DNA from: Cantharellus purpuraceus
Taxonomy: Eukaryota; Basidiomycota; Agaricomycetes; Cantharellales; Hydnaceae
Assembly: GCA_025174535.1 (NCBI GenBank)
Contig: JALBUN010000049.1
Coordinates: 806,001-870,000, forward strand
Length of the DNA stretch: 64,000 bases
Direction of reading: 5' to 3'
Both the position numbers and the translations under genes were made by a program. How positions within the stretch are numbered: position 1 is the stretch's first letter; every line of letters starts with the position of its first letter. Shown here piece after piece: positions 12,305-21,914 of the stretch. The notes beneath the pieces were generated by a model that made no database searches, was not told where the DNA came from, and was given only the letters and a program-made list of their open reading frames with translations.

Positions 12305-15300
12305 TCAAGAGAGATCAAAACCTGCGCCTGAGTTTATAGCTTGGAGTAACTTTTCGCGCATTACACGCTCACTCTGATAGCGGGGTAGCTGCATTGTTGC
12401 ATGTCAGACGCATAACATCATTAAGTACTAAAAATCCCTAACCTTCAACAGATTTACACAAGTGCTGGATGTGGGCAAGCGTTGTTCGTCGCTGCTAGAG
12501 TCACGGATACAGAACTTCGGATTCAGCTCCTTGAACCCTAACAGAGGTGGGCGGCTACAGCTTGTCACAAATCTCAATAGCCCACGGCGCTGTTCCTGAT
12601 CAAAAGAGTTGACCACCTGTTAAACAATGGGGGGTAAGGAGATATCTAAACCATGCCAAGCGACAGACATGCCTTCCAGAACATACGAATGGTGTCTTCG
12701 TTATCATCGTACAGACCTCCGTAGTTACAATTCGCCCGTAAATCGTCAAGATCAATAGGAGCGTTAACGCCGCCGACTATAATCTGCAACTCTTGCTGGT
12801 TGAACATTCTGGGCATCGAGCCATAGTGTAAGGGACTTCTTAGTTCGAAATGCAGACGCACCGTAGCCACTTCGGGTCAATGATGTCTGAGAGACCTTCG
12901 AAGACTATTAAAAACATCGAGGATTATTATCTGTGAACAGGCGAAAAATTGTAACCCACAAGCCTCGCTCTGTGACTTGATTTGCCGGCTAAGGCGATAG
13001 TGTGAAACGAGGTAAATGTATTGCAGTCTGTTTTCTTTCGTGACGGAGATCTGATCGCCATTTGGAACAAGGTTTACCACCTGAGAAACGCCAAAGTCTA
13101 ATCACAATATCAACACAAAAGCGAACAGTAAAGTACATGGTCTCACCATCTTCGGAAATGGTAAAATTCAAGGATAGGTCCTCAAAGTTCTTGTCGTAAT
13201 GTTTGAGAAAGATAAGTCCATTATACAACTCGGGATCGAGTGATGCAAGGTCGTCAAGGTATGACTGCTTTCCTAACCACTTTGCGAGGAAAAAGGGTGC
13301 AAAGGCCACATCCACCAATATTCCGTCATAAAGAGCTTTTCCTAGTATACGACCTATGAATCTGTACCAACTCAATTGATGGGCTAAAAAAAAAAAAGGA
13401 GGCAAGGCTGAAGACATTGGGCCACAAAGAAAGATATGAAGCTTACGTTCGGTCGCATAAGAATGAGGATTCGGATATAGTTCTTGTTGCTGCGTGGCGA
13501 GCCACAGCCCTCGATTGGCATCGAACACCTCTTTAGATAGTCTGAGCGTACAATCAATACTGGCCCGCACGGATAGAACAGTCTCTCACGATGTCAGAAA
13601 CTCTTTGAATACACCACCGCCATCGATTCCAGCCCTTGTTAGCGAAAAGGGAAAGGGATCAATAACGGCTTGTCGTGCAGGTTTAATCACTTACTCCTCT
13701 TGACCAAATTGATCTATGAATTGAATCTCAACTGGTCCCTTGAGCTCCGCACCCAAACTGGAGAGTTGATCATAACCATCCCGAGCAACGTTCCCTCGAC
13801 GAACTGCTGCCTTCTTACGACGAGGACGATTGAATGATTCAAGGGCAGCACCAATTCCCCGTATGCCAATTGGAGCCAATCTATAACCAGGACCAGTGAG
13901 ACTCAGTCTGATAGTTTCACGAGTTAAAACCCACCCATCTCTCCCTGGGTTGAAGGTGCGGTCAAAGTCGTTATCAATGAAATGCCTCATGATTTCAACC
14001 CTCACTGGCAATATTTCAGCGGAATTCCATGTTGTAAGTGTATATTAGTTACCTTCGAAAGGAATAGCAAACGGGGTGTTGTTAAGGACCCCCAGACGGG
14101 GAGAAATTTGAGCCAGTTGCCGTGGAGACAATCCGTTACGGCGATGACGGAGTAGAGAATTGTTCGTCTGAGTTGAGTCTGTGCTTGACAACGCTTGTTC
14201 TTCTAGGCTGTATGAAGATCAGTCAGAGATAAATGACAGCCCACTTATGCGTTAAGCCTTACACAGCAGCTTCAACGAAGGAATGAAGGTCCAACTGCGA
14301 TGTGATAAGCCAATGGCCGGCAGGTGTGAACTTTCTCCGAGAACTTTAAGAACAATTAGTGTTGTGAAAACAAGTAGTTCGAAGTATGTTCTTACTCTCT
14401 CGCGTGAATGCCTTTTAAACAATCGGAGACAACCTCCCTCACTTTCTCCCACGTGAATCGAACTCCTGCTGGCCCACTCTCCTTCACCTTGGTTTGATCT
14501 TCAAACCAATACAACGGAAACGCGATGTGTAAAAGCTGTCGTGAAAATGCAATTAAATCATCGATGGTTAGCGGATTGCGAGGACCAGATGTCGATGATG
14601 AAGATAGCGAGAAAAACTCGTCGTCCCCAACGGTGAGAAGCGAGTGAGTATATAACGACACCATGAAAAGTAAAGGCGGCCATGACGATGCATAGGCAGG
14701 ATCTGAGTCATTCGGGAGAATCAGCGTGTGTTAAGGCAAATATATGGCACACGAGATACCCATGAGAGAGCCGGCAGCGCCTTCGTCTTCGACCTTTCCT
14801 AACGGAGAACGTCGAACATATTCACGCCAGCATTCACGAATGATCCCTGACCCACCTGCCAAATGACAGTATAGTGAATCACATTGACTGAGGCTCGAAA
14901 CAGTTGCATGTTGAGGAGACTGCTTACCACTAGGACTAACACTGATAGACGTCCAGATGTGGTCCCTCTCGTGTGGAATGGCAATGGATAGACTGAGAAC
15001 GAACCTGTCTCGTGAGATCAAGTTTAAAAGTAGACAGTGTCCCTTTGTCAATATGATACGCGTAACAATGAAATGTCAAGAAACACATGCCTGAAGAATT
15101 GTTCTCGAGATATGGGATTCCGTAATGTAGCAGATAGGAGGGAAGAGAGATGACCCGGAGTCGACAAAGTTGCTAACCGCGAGATAGTCCGGCTGTCCAA
15201 CACATTGCTGAGCTGCATGTCTTTTGACCTAGAATCAGTCAACTGGGAGTGGTGAGGAACATCCACATCCATAGCAGAATCATCATCATCATCATCAGAA

Positions 15301-16629
15301 GAATCCACATTCATGGTAGACTTCTTGACTGTAGAAGGTCCCGCACCCGCTGTGGTACCGACTTGTGGCGATACTAACTGTCCAATATTGAGGCCATCCA
15401 GCAAGGCAGTATACATCTCTAAGTAGGACGCGAGTGCTGAGCCCGATAATTTTGCATACCGTGATGGAAGAAAAGCTAGCAAGTTTGCTAGAACATGAGG
15501 GCGTGAAGATCTCTCAAGCGATGAAATAAGATTGGTCATAGTTGGGGCGAGAGGGTTATGCTCGTTAGGCAAAGAAATGAGGGGAATTTCAGACCAAGGG
15601 ATGTGTGAGACGAACTTGGGAAGCTCAGTCAGTGGGATTCTGTTGGGTAAGATGGGAACGGAGAGGATGTGTTGAAAGAAGTGGAGAATGACAATGGTGT
15701 AAATGGAACCATTCGGTCGGATGATGGCTGACGAGGGAGAGGAAAAATTTGACAATATTGAGGAGAGGATTTGGGAAAGATACAGTGAGGGTTGGTTCAC
15801 AGCTTTCAACGATGGGGGCTAATATATGATTAGTGAAATAAGGATTCGAAGCAAATAGACACACCACTTGTTCCAAAGCTCGCCCAATATATATCATCAT
15901 GTCTCTCCGAAGAAGATATGTCATGATGTCAATCATGGCGTTAGGAAAAGGTGACACAGGTGTGGCCAATGTCTCTATCCAGGAAGAGGGGGATAGGAGA
16001 GTCGCGATGATTTTTAAATGCATTGCTGCTGAATCAGAACTGATAACGATGTAATATCGGGAAGATGAATATGATCACGAAGCTAGCATGCTAAGTGCAA
16101 ACACGTACCACGGATCGCGGGAGACGACTCGAAGTAGCAAGAAGGCAACTTGCCTTGTTAACACCGTCCAGCTGTCCTTATATCTTCCTTTGAATGGGCT
16201 CATGAGGAAATTGTCTCCTCTACCCGACATCTCGCGAGACCAATGATTCAAACGACCTTCATCAGCCCCACTTAGAAGAAGTAACCGCGTCCATGTCACA
16301 TATTTCAAATCCTGAGGAGAAAGCATTAGCCAATTAATTTCGACAGGTCGTAAGAATCTTACCGTCTCCTCATCTTCAGCCGAGGAACAATTATTTGGTT
16401 CCAGGTCAAATTGGGATCTTAAGTCTGCCCGGAGGGCTTGTGTCTCCCGTTGAGCTGTCAGCCACTTTTGTATCTTAAGAGCTGCGTCCTCTTTCTTCCG
16501 TTCGTCTCGTCGTGCATTCCTGAGGAGACGGGCACGACCTAAGATGGCAGCGTGTGAGGACTGTGATGTTGCGCCGCCTAGATTGATGTTTCGCTTCGCA
16601 ATTGACTCCTGAGACGTGAAAGGAAGCAT
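12305..16629 (-). CDS. HUL5: HECT-type E3 ubiquitin ligase, UBE3C/Hul5 family
   Basis: Minus-strand, many-exon gene. The N-terminus (MLPFTSQESIAKRNINLGG, then an IQ-like basic helix RRDERKKEDAALKIQKWL) is the family signature of UBE3C/Hul5. These proteasome-associated ligases extend ubiquitin chains on stalled substrates. The middle is helical with an acidic patch (a run of six Asp in DSSDDDDDDSAMDVD near 15290). The HECT domain runs from about 14010 to 12305: VRVEIMRHFIDNDFDRTF, FGQEEAGIDGGGVFKEF (around the intron at 13.6-13.7 kb), WYRFIGRILGKALYDGILVDV, LRANCNYGG, RRGLLRFVTSCSRPPLLGF. The C-lobe TCVNLLKLP holds the catalytic Cys at 12458-12460, and the gene ends GFDLS before the stop at 12305-12307. 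No disabling change was seen in the exons I could join; exact splice sites in the middle were not all resolved. Hul5 rather than Hul4 or Tom1 is inferred from the N-terminus. Confidence 0.88.
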
Positions 16630-17394
16630 TGACGATCAGGTCAACTGAAGCAAAACCAGAGAAGTAGATGCTTTAGACAAGTCAAGCAGCAAGTCGCAAA
16701 TTGTCGGTGAGCTGAACGCGCACGCTGTGGCGTAATTACCACGATACACGTGACCTCTGCGTTGGTAACGCGCTTACATAACGATGGCTTATCTTACTGT
16801 AAACTGAGTGTATCTAATTCCCATAAGTCTGTAGGAAGGTGGAAATTATGAATAAAATGGCAATTGGTTGCTGGACATGTGGGCCCATCGTGTTGTAGTG
16901 GCTGCTTCGTTCAAGATTTGGCTTTACTACAGTAAGTGTGGCTTGCCCGAGGGGCACGGTCAAAATATTTGAAGTCAAGCGCCAGTCGAGCGCACATGCT
17001 CCGCCGGATCGAGCTGCCGTGCGTCCACTTCCCACACCCACTGCACTCACGCCTACTATGGTTTGCCGGAGGGGCACAGCCAAAATTTCTAAGCTTGGTG
17101 TGTGACACTCACTTGTACTGTGTTAAATCTTTCAGACTTGATTCACACTAGCACAGAACTCAACCAAGTACTATTGGTTGGGCAATGTGATATACAGTGT
17201 GGGTGTGTCAAAAAGGTCTATCCACTATACATGGACCCACACATGTACTTGGGTCCACTGATTATATAATAACTATATATGCACCCTGTGGGTGCATATA
17301 CCTATCAAGAGAACAGCATTGCTTAAGGGAATGCTATATACATTAATGTATAACTATGCTACACTGAGTAAGTACCTAGGGTACTGTTTTGGAA
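16630..17394. other. Boundary between gene-dense and repeat-rich DNA
   Basis: The first 150 bp or so hold the HECT gene promoter. At 16940-16967 and 17060-17087 a GC-rich motif is duplicated (GGCTTGCCCGAGGGGCACGG versus GGTTTGCCGGAGGGGCACAG). Three inverted repeats follow: 17234-17255 (GGACCC/GGGTCC), a 25-bp perfect hairpin with a 3-nt loop at 17276-17300 (TATATGCACCC arms) and a 16-bp palindrome at 17337-17352 (TATACATTAATGTATA). No coding potential was recognised. Confidence 0.5.
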
Positions 17395-17512
17395 CCCACA
17401 AAATTATGGTGTTAGGGCAAACTCTATTTTAGAATCTGTACAGACAGATCTCAGTCAGTATGTAGAGAATATGACTGAGGGGAAGGTGTATGGGAACCAC
17501 CTTTTCCCTATC
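17395..17512 (+). repeat. Gamma-repeat remnant carrying both terminal signatures
   Basis: Starts with the gamma left end (TGTTTTGGAACCCACAAAAT) and, 92 bp later at 17487, has the reverse complement of the gamma right end (TGTATGGGAACCACC). Only about 50 bp of unrelated DNA lies between, so this is a deletion derivative or a minimal foldback copy. Confidence 0.6.
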
Positions 17513-17629
17513 TGTTAAGGGCTGGAATGCTTGGGGGGTCAAAGGGAATAACTGGAGTTTGGCTGCTAGTGGTGAAAGGGAGGGGACTTTACTGTTCCAG
17601 TTCAACCGGAGACAGAGTAGGGACAATAA

Positions 17630-17935
17630 CTATTGAGTTGGATTGAGTGGACTTGGCTTCAACTTGTGTGTTGCACCCCCTCGGATCATTGGTCCAATAT
17701 TTTGGAGTTCAGAGTATGGAGTTGGATCAAGGATCCAGAGTTCAACTTGTCAAGGAGGTACTTGTCAAGAAGCTAGCAACCAAGAGGTTGATGGGGCAAA
17801 TCTTAGTCGATATACAAACCACTGTAATAGACAGAGAGTAGCCCATATAAGTATGTGGAGAATTGAATGCTGAAACCAAAACAATAAGACAATAAGATGG
17901 ATATGGAGTACAACATGGAAAGGAGTTCGGAGTTC
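17630..17935 (-). repeat. Diverged alpha-like LTR fragment
   Basis: GGACTTGGCTTCAACTTGTG followed by a GCACCCCCTC-like stretch at about 17652-17690 resembles the reverse strand of the alpha LTR (GGACTTGGCTTCAGCTTATG, then GCGCCCTCAC). The rest is poorly conserved. Confidence 0.4.
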
Positions 17936-17939
17936 AGAC

Positions 17940-19442
17940 TGTTTTGGAACCCGCAAAATTATGGTGTTAGGGCAAACTCTAAATCACCACAATTCCGTGA
18001 ATGAACAGCTGAGAAGAATATCAAATCCTACTGCAGCACAACTCCAGAAACGATTTAACGTTTGTACTTTGGTTACAATCCATTGTAATGGTCAATGCAG
18101 ACGATACGCAGGAAGGTGGTACGTTTCTTAGCAGTAGGGAATGAATAAGACTTCCAGAGTCTAGAGTTCACGGACGCTTAGGGGTCCAGATATTCCAAAA
18201 AGAGGGGAATGCACTTAGAGGCTAGAGGAAGTAGGTGGATGAATCCGACCGTCCAACCAGTGACACTCTGAAGCGGGTAACAGCAATGTGTGAAGTAGTC
18301 TAGCAACTGCTTCACACGAGTTCAAGATTCTAATGCTCTGCAAAGGCAGTACACACTAGTAACTTAAACAAGAGCACTAATGGCAGGACTATCGACAGAC
18401 AATCTCACCCTGTAGATTCGTAGTCACGCGAGGTAGATACTACACTCACGCCCAAAGCAGGACAATCACTACTTCGAGTGCAATCGAATACAGTTACACA
18501 ACTGTAAGCGACCCTTGAACTGGACAATCAACAGTTACTGAGATATAGAGGATGACACTGTATGTCACTCTAGTCACACTGATGTGCAAATGATGGGGTA
18601 GAAATGGTTGTTTATTCAGAGGCAGAATGGGCTCCTTTTATATTGTATTTACAGGAGCTGACTAATACTACTGGAAACTTCTACCTATTAATAGATGGAA
18701 ACTACTGGAAGCTAGTGGAATATGTGAGAAGGGGGTGGAAGTTTCCTAGCCAATGAGCTGCTTGGATTTGCTCTGACTCATGGCATGAGTCATGGATGGA
18801 GTCATAGTGTGACTCAGAGCAGGAGTCATAGTATGAGTAATCACAGGAGTCATGGTATGAGTCATGGAAGGAGTCATAGCATGAGTCATGGCAGGAGTCA
18901 TTGCATGAGTCACCATTACTCAAATAACTCGGTCAATACTTCGTTTCCCAGGCTGATTAGCACAGCTATGGGTAGGCATGGCTTCTATTGAACTCTCCAC
19001 TGAAAATGGAGTCAGGAGGTGCAGTGGTTGCGAAGATATTGAGCATTTACTGGCAGTGGTGACCAGATTGAGTCGGAGATTGAAATGAGTCATGTGATCG
19101 ACAATGAGTCAGTTGTCCGGGTGACTCCGGCTGACTTTGAGGCTGCTGACATCTGCGAAGGTTTGTGGGTCCATGTGGGTCCCAAAACTTCGCCCAGCAG
19201 AACAATAAGTTTGTAGACTCATTTCTGCATGGAAAATTCCCAAAAAAATATGAAAAAATAGAGAATATTTGAATGGCCCTGAATCAAGAGAAAGCAGCAG
19301 ATATATGCTGATATTTTAAGGCCATCAAGCGAAATTGTACAGTTTCGGGACTTTAAACAAGATCTTTTTAAGGGAAAACCAGTTCCCATACACAGACCCA
19401 AGTCTGAACTGAAACTAAACATTAAAAAAGGAGGTTTGTTGT
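17940..19442 (+). repeat. Diverged gamma LTR-like copy with an internal minisatellite
   Basis: The left end and first 800 bp or so follow the gamma consensus (TGTTTTGGAACCCGCAAAAT). The middle is replaced by a GAGTCAT-rich minisatellite (18770-18915) and unique DNA to about 19190. The last 250 bp again follow gamma (TTCTGCATGGAAAATTCCC and onward). It abuts an inverted gamma fragment, so this locus is a second, older gamma foldback like the one at 53.8-56.7 kb. Confidence 0.65.
18770..18915. repeat. GAGTCAT minisatellite (bZIP-site array)
   Basis: Degenerate 12-bp units around GAGTCATGG and GAGTCATAG. TGAGTCA or TGACTCA heptamers recur at about 18774, 18786, 18810, 18855, 18878 and 18904, with two more at about 19087 and 19103. 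The open frames through it on both strands are a by-product of the period. Confidence 0.7.
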
Positions 19443-20205
19443 TGTATAGGAATCACCTTTTCACTATCAAATCCTATTTATGCAGCACCAATGTGCTATA
19501 CTTCACTTTCCCATTCCTAAATATCAGCATATATTTGGTGTACCTGTAATGGACTTATTCAAATATTCTCTATTTTTCCATATTTTTTCAGAAATATTCC
19601 ATGCAGAACTTGGCCCAGAATAATTTATTTCTGCCGTGCTACAGTTGTGGACCCATAGGTGCCCACAAACCTTCACACAGTTGGCTCTCCACCCTTGGAC
19701 CAGGCATTTGGCTTGAATTCAAGCTCAGATGTCTCTGATCAATAAATATTCTCTAACTTGACAACCACAGCCTCTCAAGGCACAATTTTCCATGGAGATC
19801 ATGACCTGAGATGTGGCTATCCATGGCTATGCAAACCAGTGCAGAAAACAGGGTGGATACCCTCCTTTTTGCCTGATCAGTGTATAATTCAGGGATCAGA
19901 GCAGGTGATTGATGATCAGATCAGGTGATTGCCTTCTACCCCTTTCCATAACATTCTAGCTGTTTCCTTCTATTATTAGATAGAACTTTCCAGAACCATT
20001 ATTCAGCTCCTGATCAGTGTTAGTCCAGTGATCAGAACCTGTGATTGGCTTGGAATATTCTAACCCTTTCTTCCACCTTCCACTACCTTCCAGTAGTTTC
20101 CATCTATTAATAGGTAGAATATTCAAGAAGCATTAGTCAGCCCCTGTAAATACAATATATAAGGAGGTCATTCTGCCTTTGAAATAATAACATATTCTAC
20201 CACTT
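19443..20205 (-). repeat. Inverted gamma fragment, left part (split by E1)
   Basis: Reverse complement of the gamma right end (TGTATAGGAATCACC and onward), running into CATATTCTACCACTT at 20191-20205, where E1 begins. The same gamma sequence resumes at 42236 (CACTTCTACCCATC), so E1 inserted here. Confidence 0.8.
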
Positions 20206-20792
20206 TGTTATGACTATATTCATTAATGCCCAGATCCCCGTCCGATCCACTCAGATCCCCACACATATGAAATCTATACTCCATTTGGAAACCGTCATGT
20301 CTCCATTTACCTGTCCGATTGTCACCGCCGATTCCACCCATCCGTCTCTGGTTCTGATTGATGCATCAGCATCACCATAGGAACCTGGACATCCGTCCCT
20401 GTCAGACTCAGACATACTCATATAAGGCCATCGGCCTCAGAGACCCATCACCGGAGTAATTATTATTAGATTTCAAATATGTATTTAAGCTGTCCGACTG
20501 GGGACTTCATCCCCAGTTTGAATATTGAATCACGCCTAGTTCCTAAGTCCGATCCTAACTCTCTAAGTCGTACTCCGTCTCCAAAATCTCAGACACCAGT
20601 ATTAGTGAGGGCACAGCACATAAGCTGAAGCCAAGTCCGTTCAGACCCCCACGACGTACCCCGACTCCTTCTCCTTCTCCAACCAGACCTCCGACCAAAC
20701 CTCTGACCAAACCTCCGACCAAACCTCCGACCAAACCTCCGACCAAACCTCCGACCCAATCTCCGACCCCGAATTGGACCTAGTGCGTAACA
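20206..20792 (+). repeat. E1 5' LTR (alpha LTR)
   Basis: 587 bp, TGTTATGACTATATTC to GTGCGTAACA. It has a TATA-like TATTTAA at 20482-20488, a CTGGGG/CCCCAG hairpin at 20498-20516 and, about 32 nt after the TATA box, CAGTTTGAATAT (20514-20525), the likely transcript start and self-primer. Near the 3' end is a 12-bp tandem repeat (GACCAAACCTCC) that explains most LTR length variation in the family. Confidence 0.9.
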
Positions 20793-20794
20793 GT

Positions 20795-20806
20795 ATATTC
20801 AAACTG
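20795..20806 (+). promoter_or_regulatory. Putative self-priming primer-binding site of E1
   Basis: ATATTCAAACTG, two bases after the 5' LTR, is an exact reverse complement of LTR positions 20514-20525. It does not look like a tRNA 3' end complement. Equivalent sites: E2 41375-41386, E3 43077-43088, E6 63474-63485. Confidence 0.65.
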
Positions 20807-20824
20807 CCATACTCACTCCTACCA

Positions 20825-21914
20825 ATGCCATGATCCACTGCCAATTCTGAATGCGCATGAACTGTTGAGGTGCCCGCTCCCAGCATTGACACCATCCCTG
20901 AGGTCGTTGAAGAACCGACGGACCACATAGAGGCCGTCAATGAAGAAGATGACACTCCACCCTCTCCAAATCTGGTGCAAGCCATCTCCCTGCTCGCCAG
21001 CAGCATCTGTGCCCCACAAGCCCCTAAGTCCCGTACCAAGGTCTGAGAACCCGACCCATTTGATGGCTCCGATCCGTGAAAGCTCCAGCCATTCTTGGTG
21101 CAATGCCGGTTGAATTTCTGCGACCACCCCAACACGTTCACATCCGATCGGGCGAAGGTGACCTTCGCCATGTCCTATCTCAAGGGCACCGCACTGGACT
21201 ACTTCGAGCCAGCGCTCATGGACGACTCCGATGACCCAATATGGTCAGATGACTACTCCAACTTCATCTCCAAACTTCGGACCAATTTCAGTCCTTACAA
21301 CCCCGAGGCCGATGCCAAGAATGAACTCAATTGACTTCAGATGAAGGAAAATCACAAAATCACAAAATACATTGTGAGTTTCCAGCAGCTAGCCCCGAAA
21401 GTAATTTTACATTGGTCTCCCATCCTGCATCAAGGATGAGATATCATGCGTCGGTAAGCCGGATACTTTGGTTAACCTTTGCAAGCTCGCCCAATCCATC
21501 GATGCCCGTTATTGGAAACATCAATCTGAGGTCTCCCGTGAAAATTCAGCCAACAACAAATCGGACAAATCATCGGACAAGACCCCAAAGTCCAACAAGG
21601 GGTCTGACAAGAAGACCACCACCAACTCAGGCCAGAAGCCAAACACTGGTAACGCTGCCGCTTCTGGTTCCAGTCAGAATAACTCCGGAACTGGCAATAG
21701 CTCCGGAGCTCGCAAGAGCACTCCAGGCCTCTCCAACAAGCTGGGAAAAGATGGCAAACTTACCCAGCAGGAACACCAGTGTTGCATGGACAACAGCCTC
21801 TGCTTGTTCTGTGGAAAGCCTGGCCACCAAGCCAAGGATTGCAACAAGGCAACCTTGTCCACAGCAAAGGCAAAGGGCCATGCCGCCAATGCCACGATGG
21901 ACCAAAAAAAATAG
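20825..21914 (+). pseudogene. gag: E1 gag (capsid and nucleocapsid), decayed
   Basis: ATG CCA, then TGA (CGA in E6); further in-frame stops lie near 21043 and 21333. The capsid-like core includes VTFAMSYLKGTALDYFEPALMDD and YIVSFQQLAPKV. A Lys/Ser/Asn-rich stretch and one CCHC knuckle, CLFCGKPGHQAKDC (about 21805-21845), bind RNA. It ends at TAG 21912-21914, straight after eight A residues, where pol is entered by a -1 shift. Confidence 0.85.
21904..21914 (+). promoter_or_regulatory. Gag-pol -1 frameshift slip site
   Basis: An A8 run abuts the gag stop TAG. pol continues one base back (ATA GTA AGC). The A AAA AAA heptamer is a classic -1 slip sequence; E3 has A7 (44759-44765) and E2 has A8 on its minus strand (39684-39691). 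Confidence 0.6.

Noticed and set aside
16940..17087. tRNA or small RNA gene from the duplicated GGGGCAC motif.
   Set aside because: No cloverleaf or A/B-box arrangement could be formed; treated as a short repeat only.
18785..18991. Small protein with MSHGRSH repeats.
   Set aside because: Frame through a GAGTCAT minisatellite with open frames on the opposite strand as well; no start context or conservation.
20793..20812. tRNA-type primer-binding site after the alpha LTR.
   Set aside because: No TGG-type sequence complementary to a tRNA CCA end; the exact complement lies within the LTR itself.
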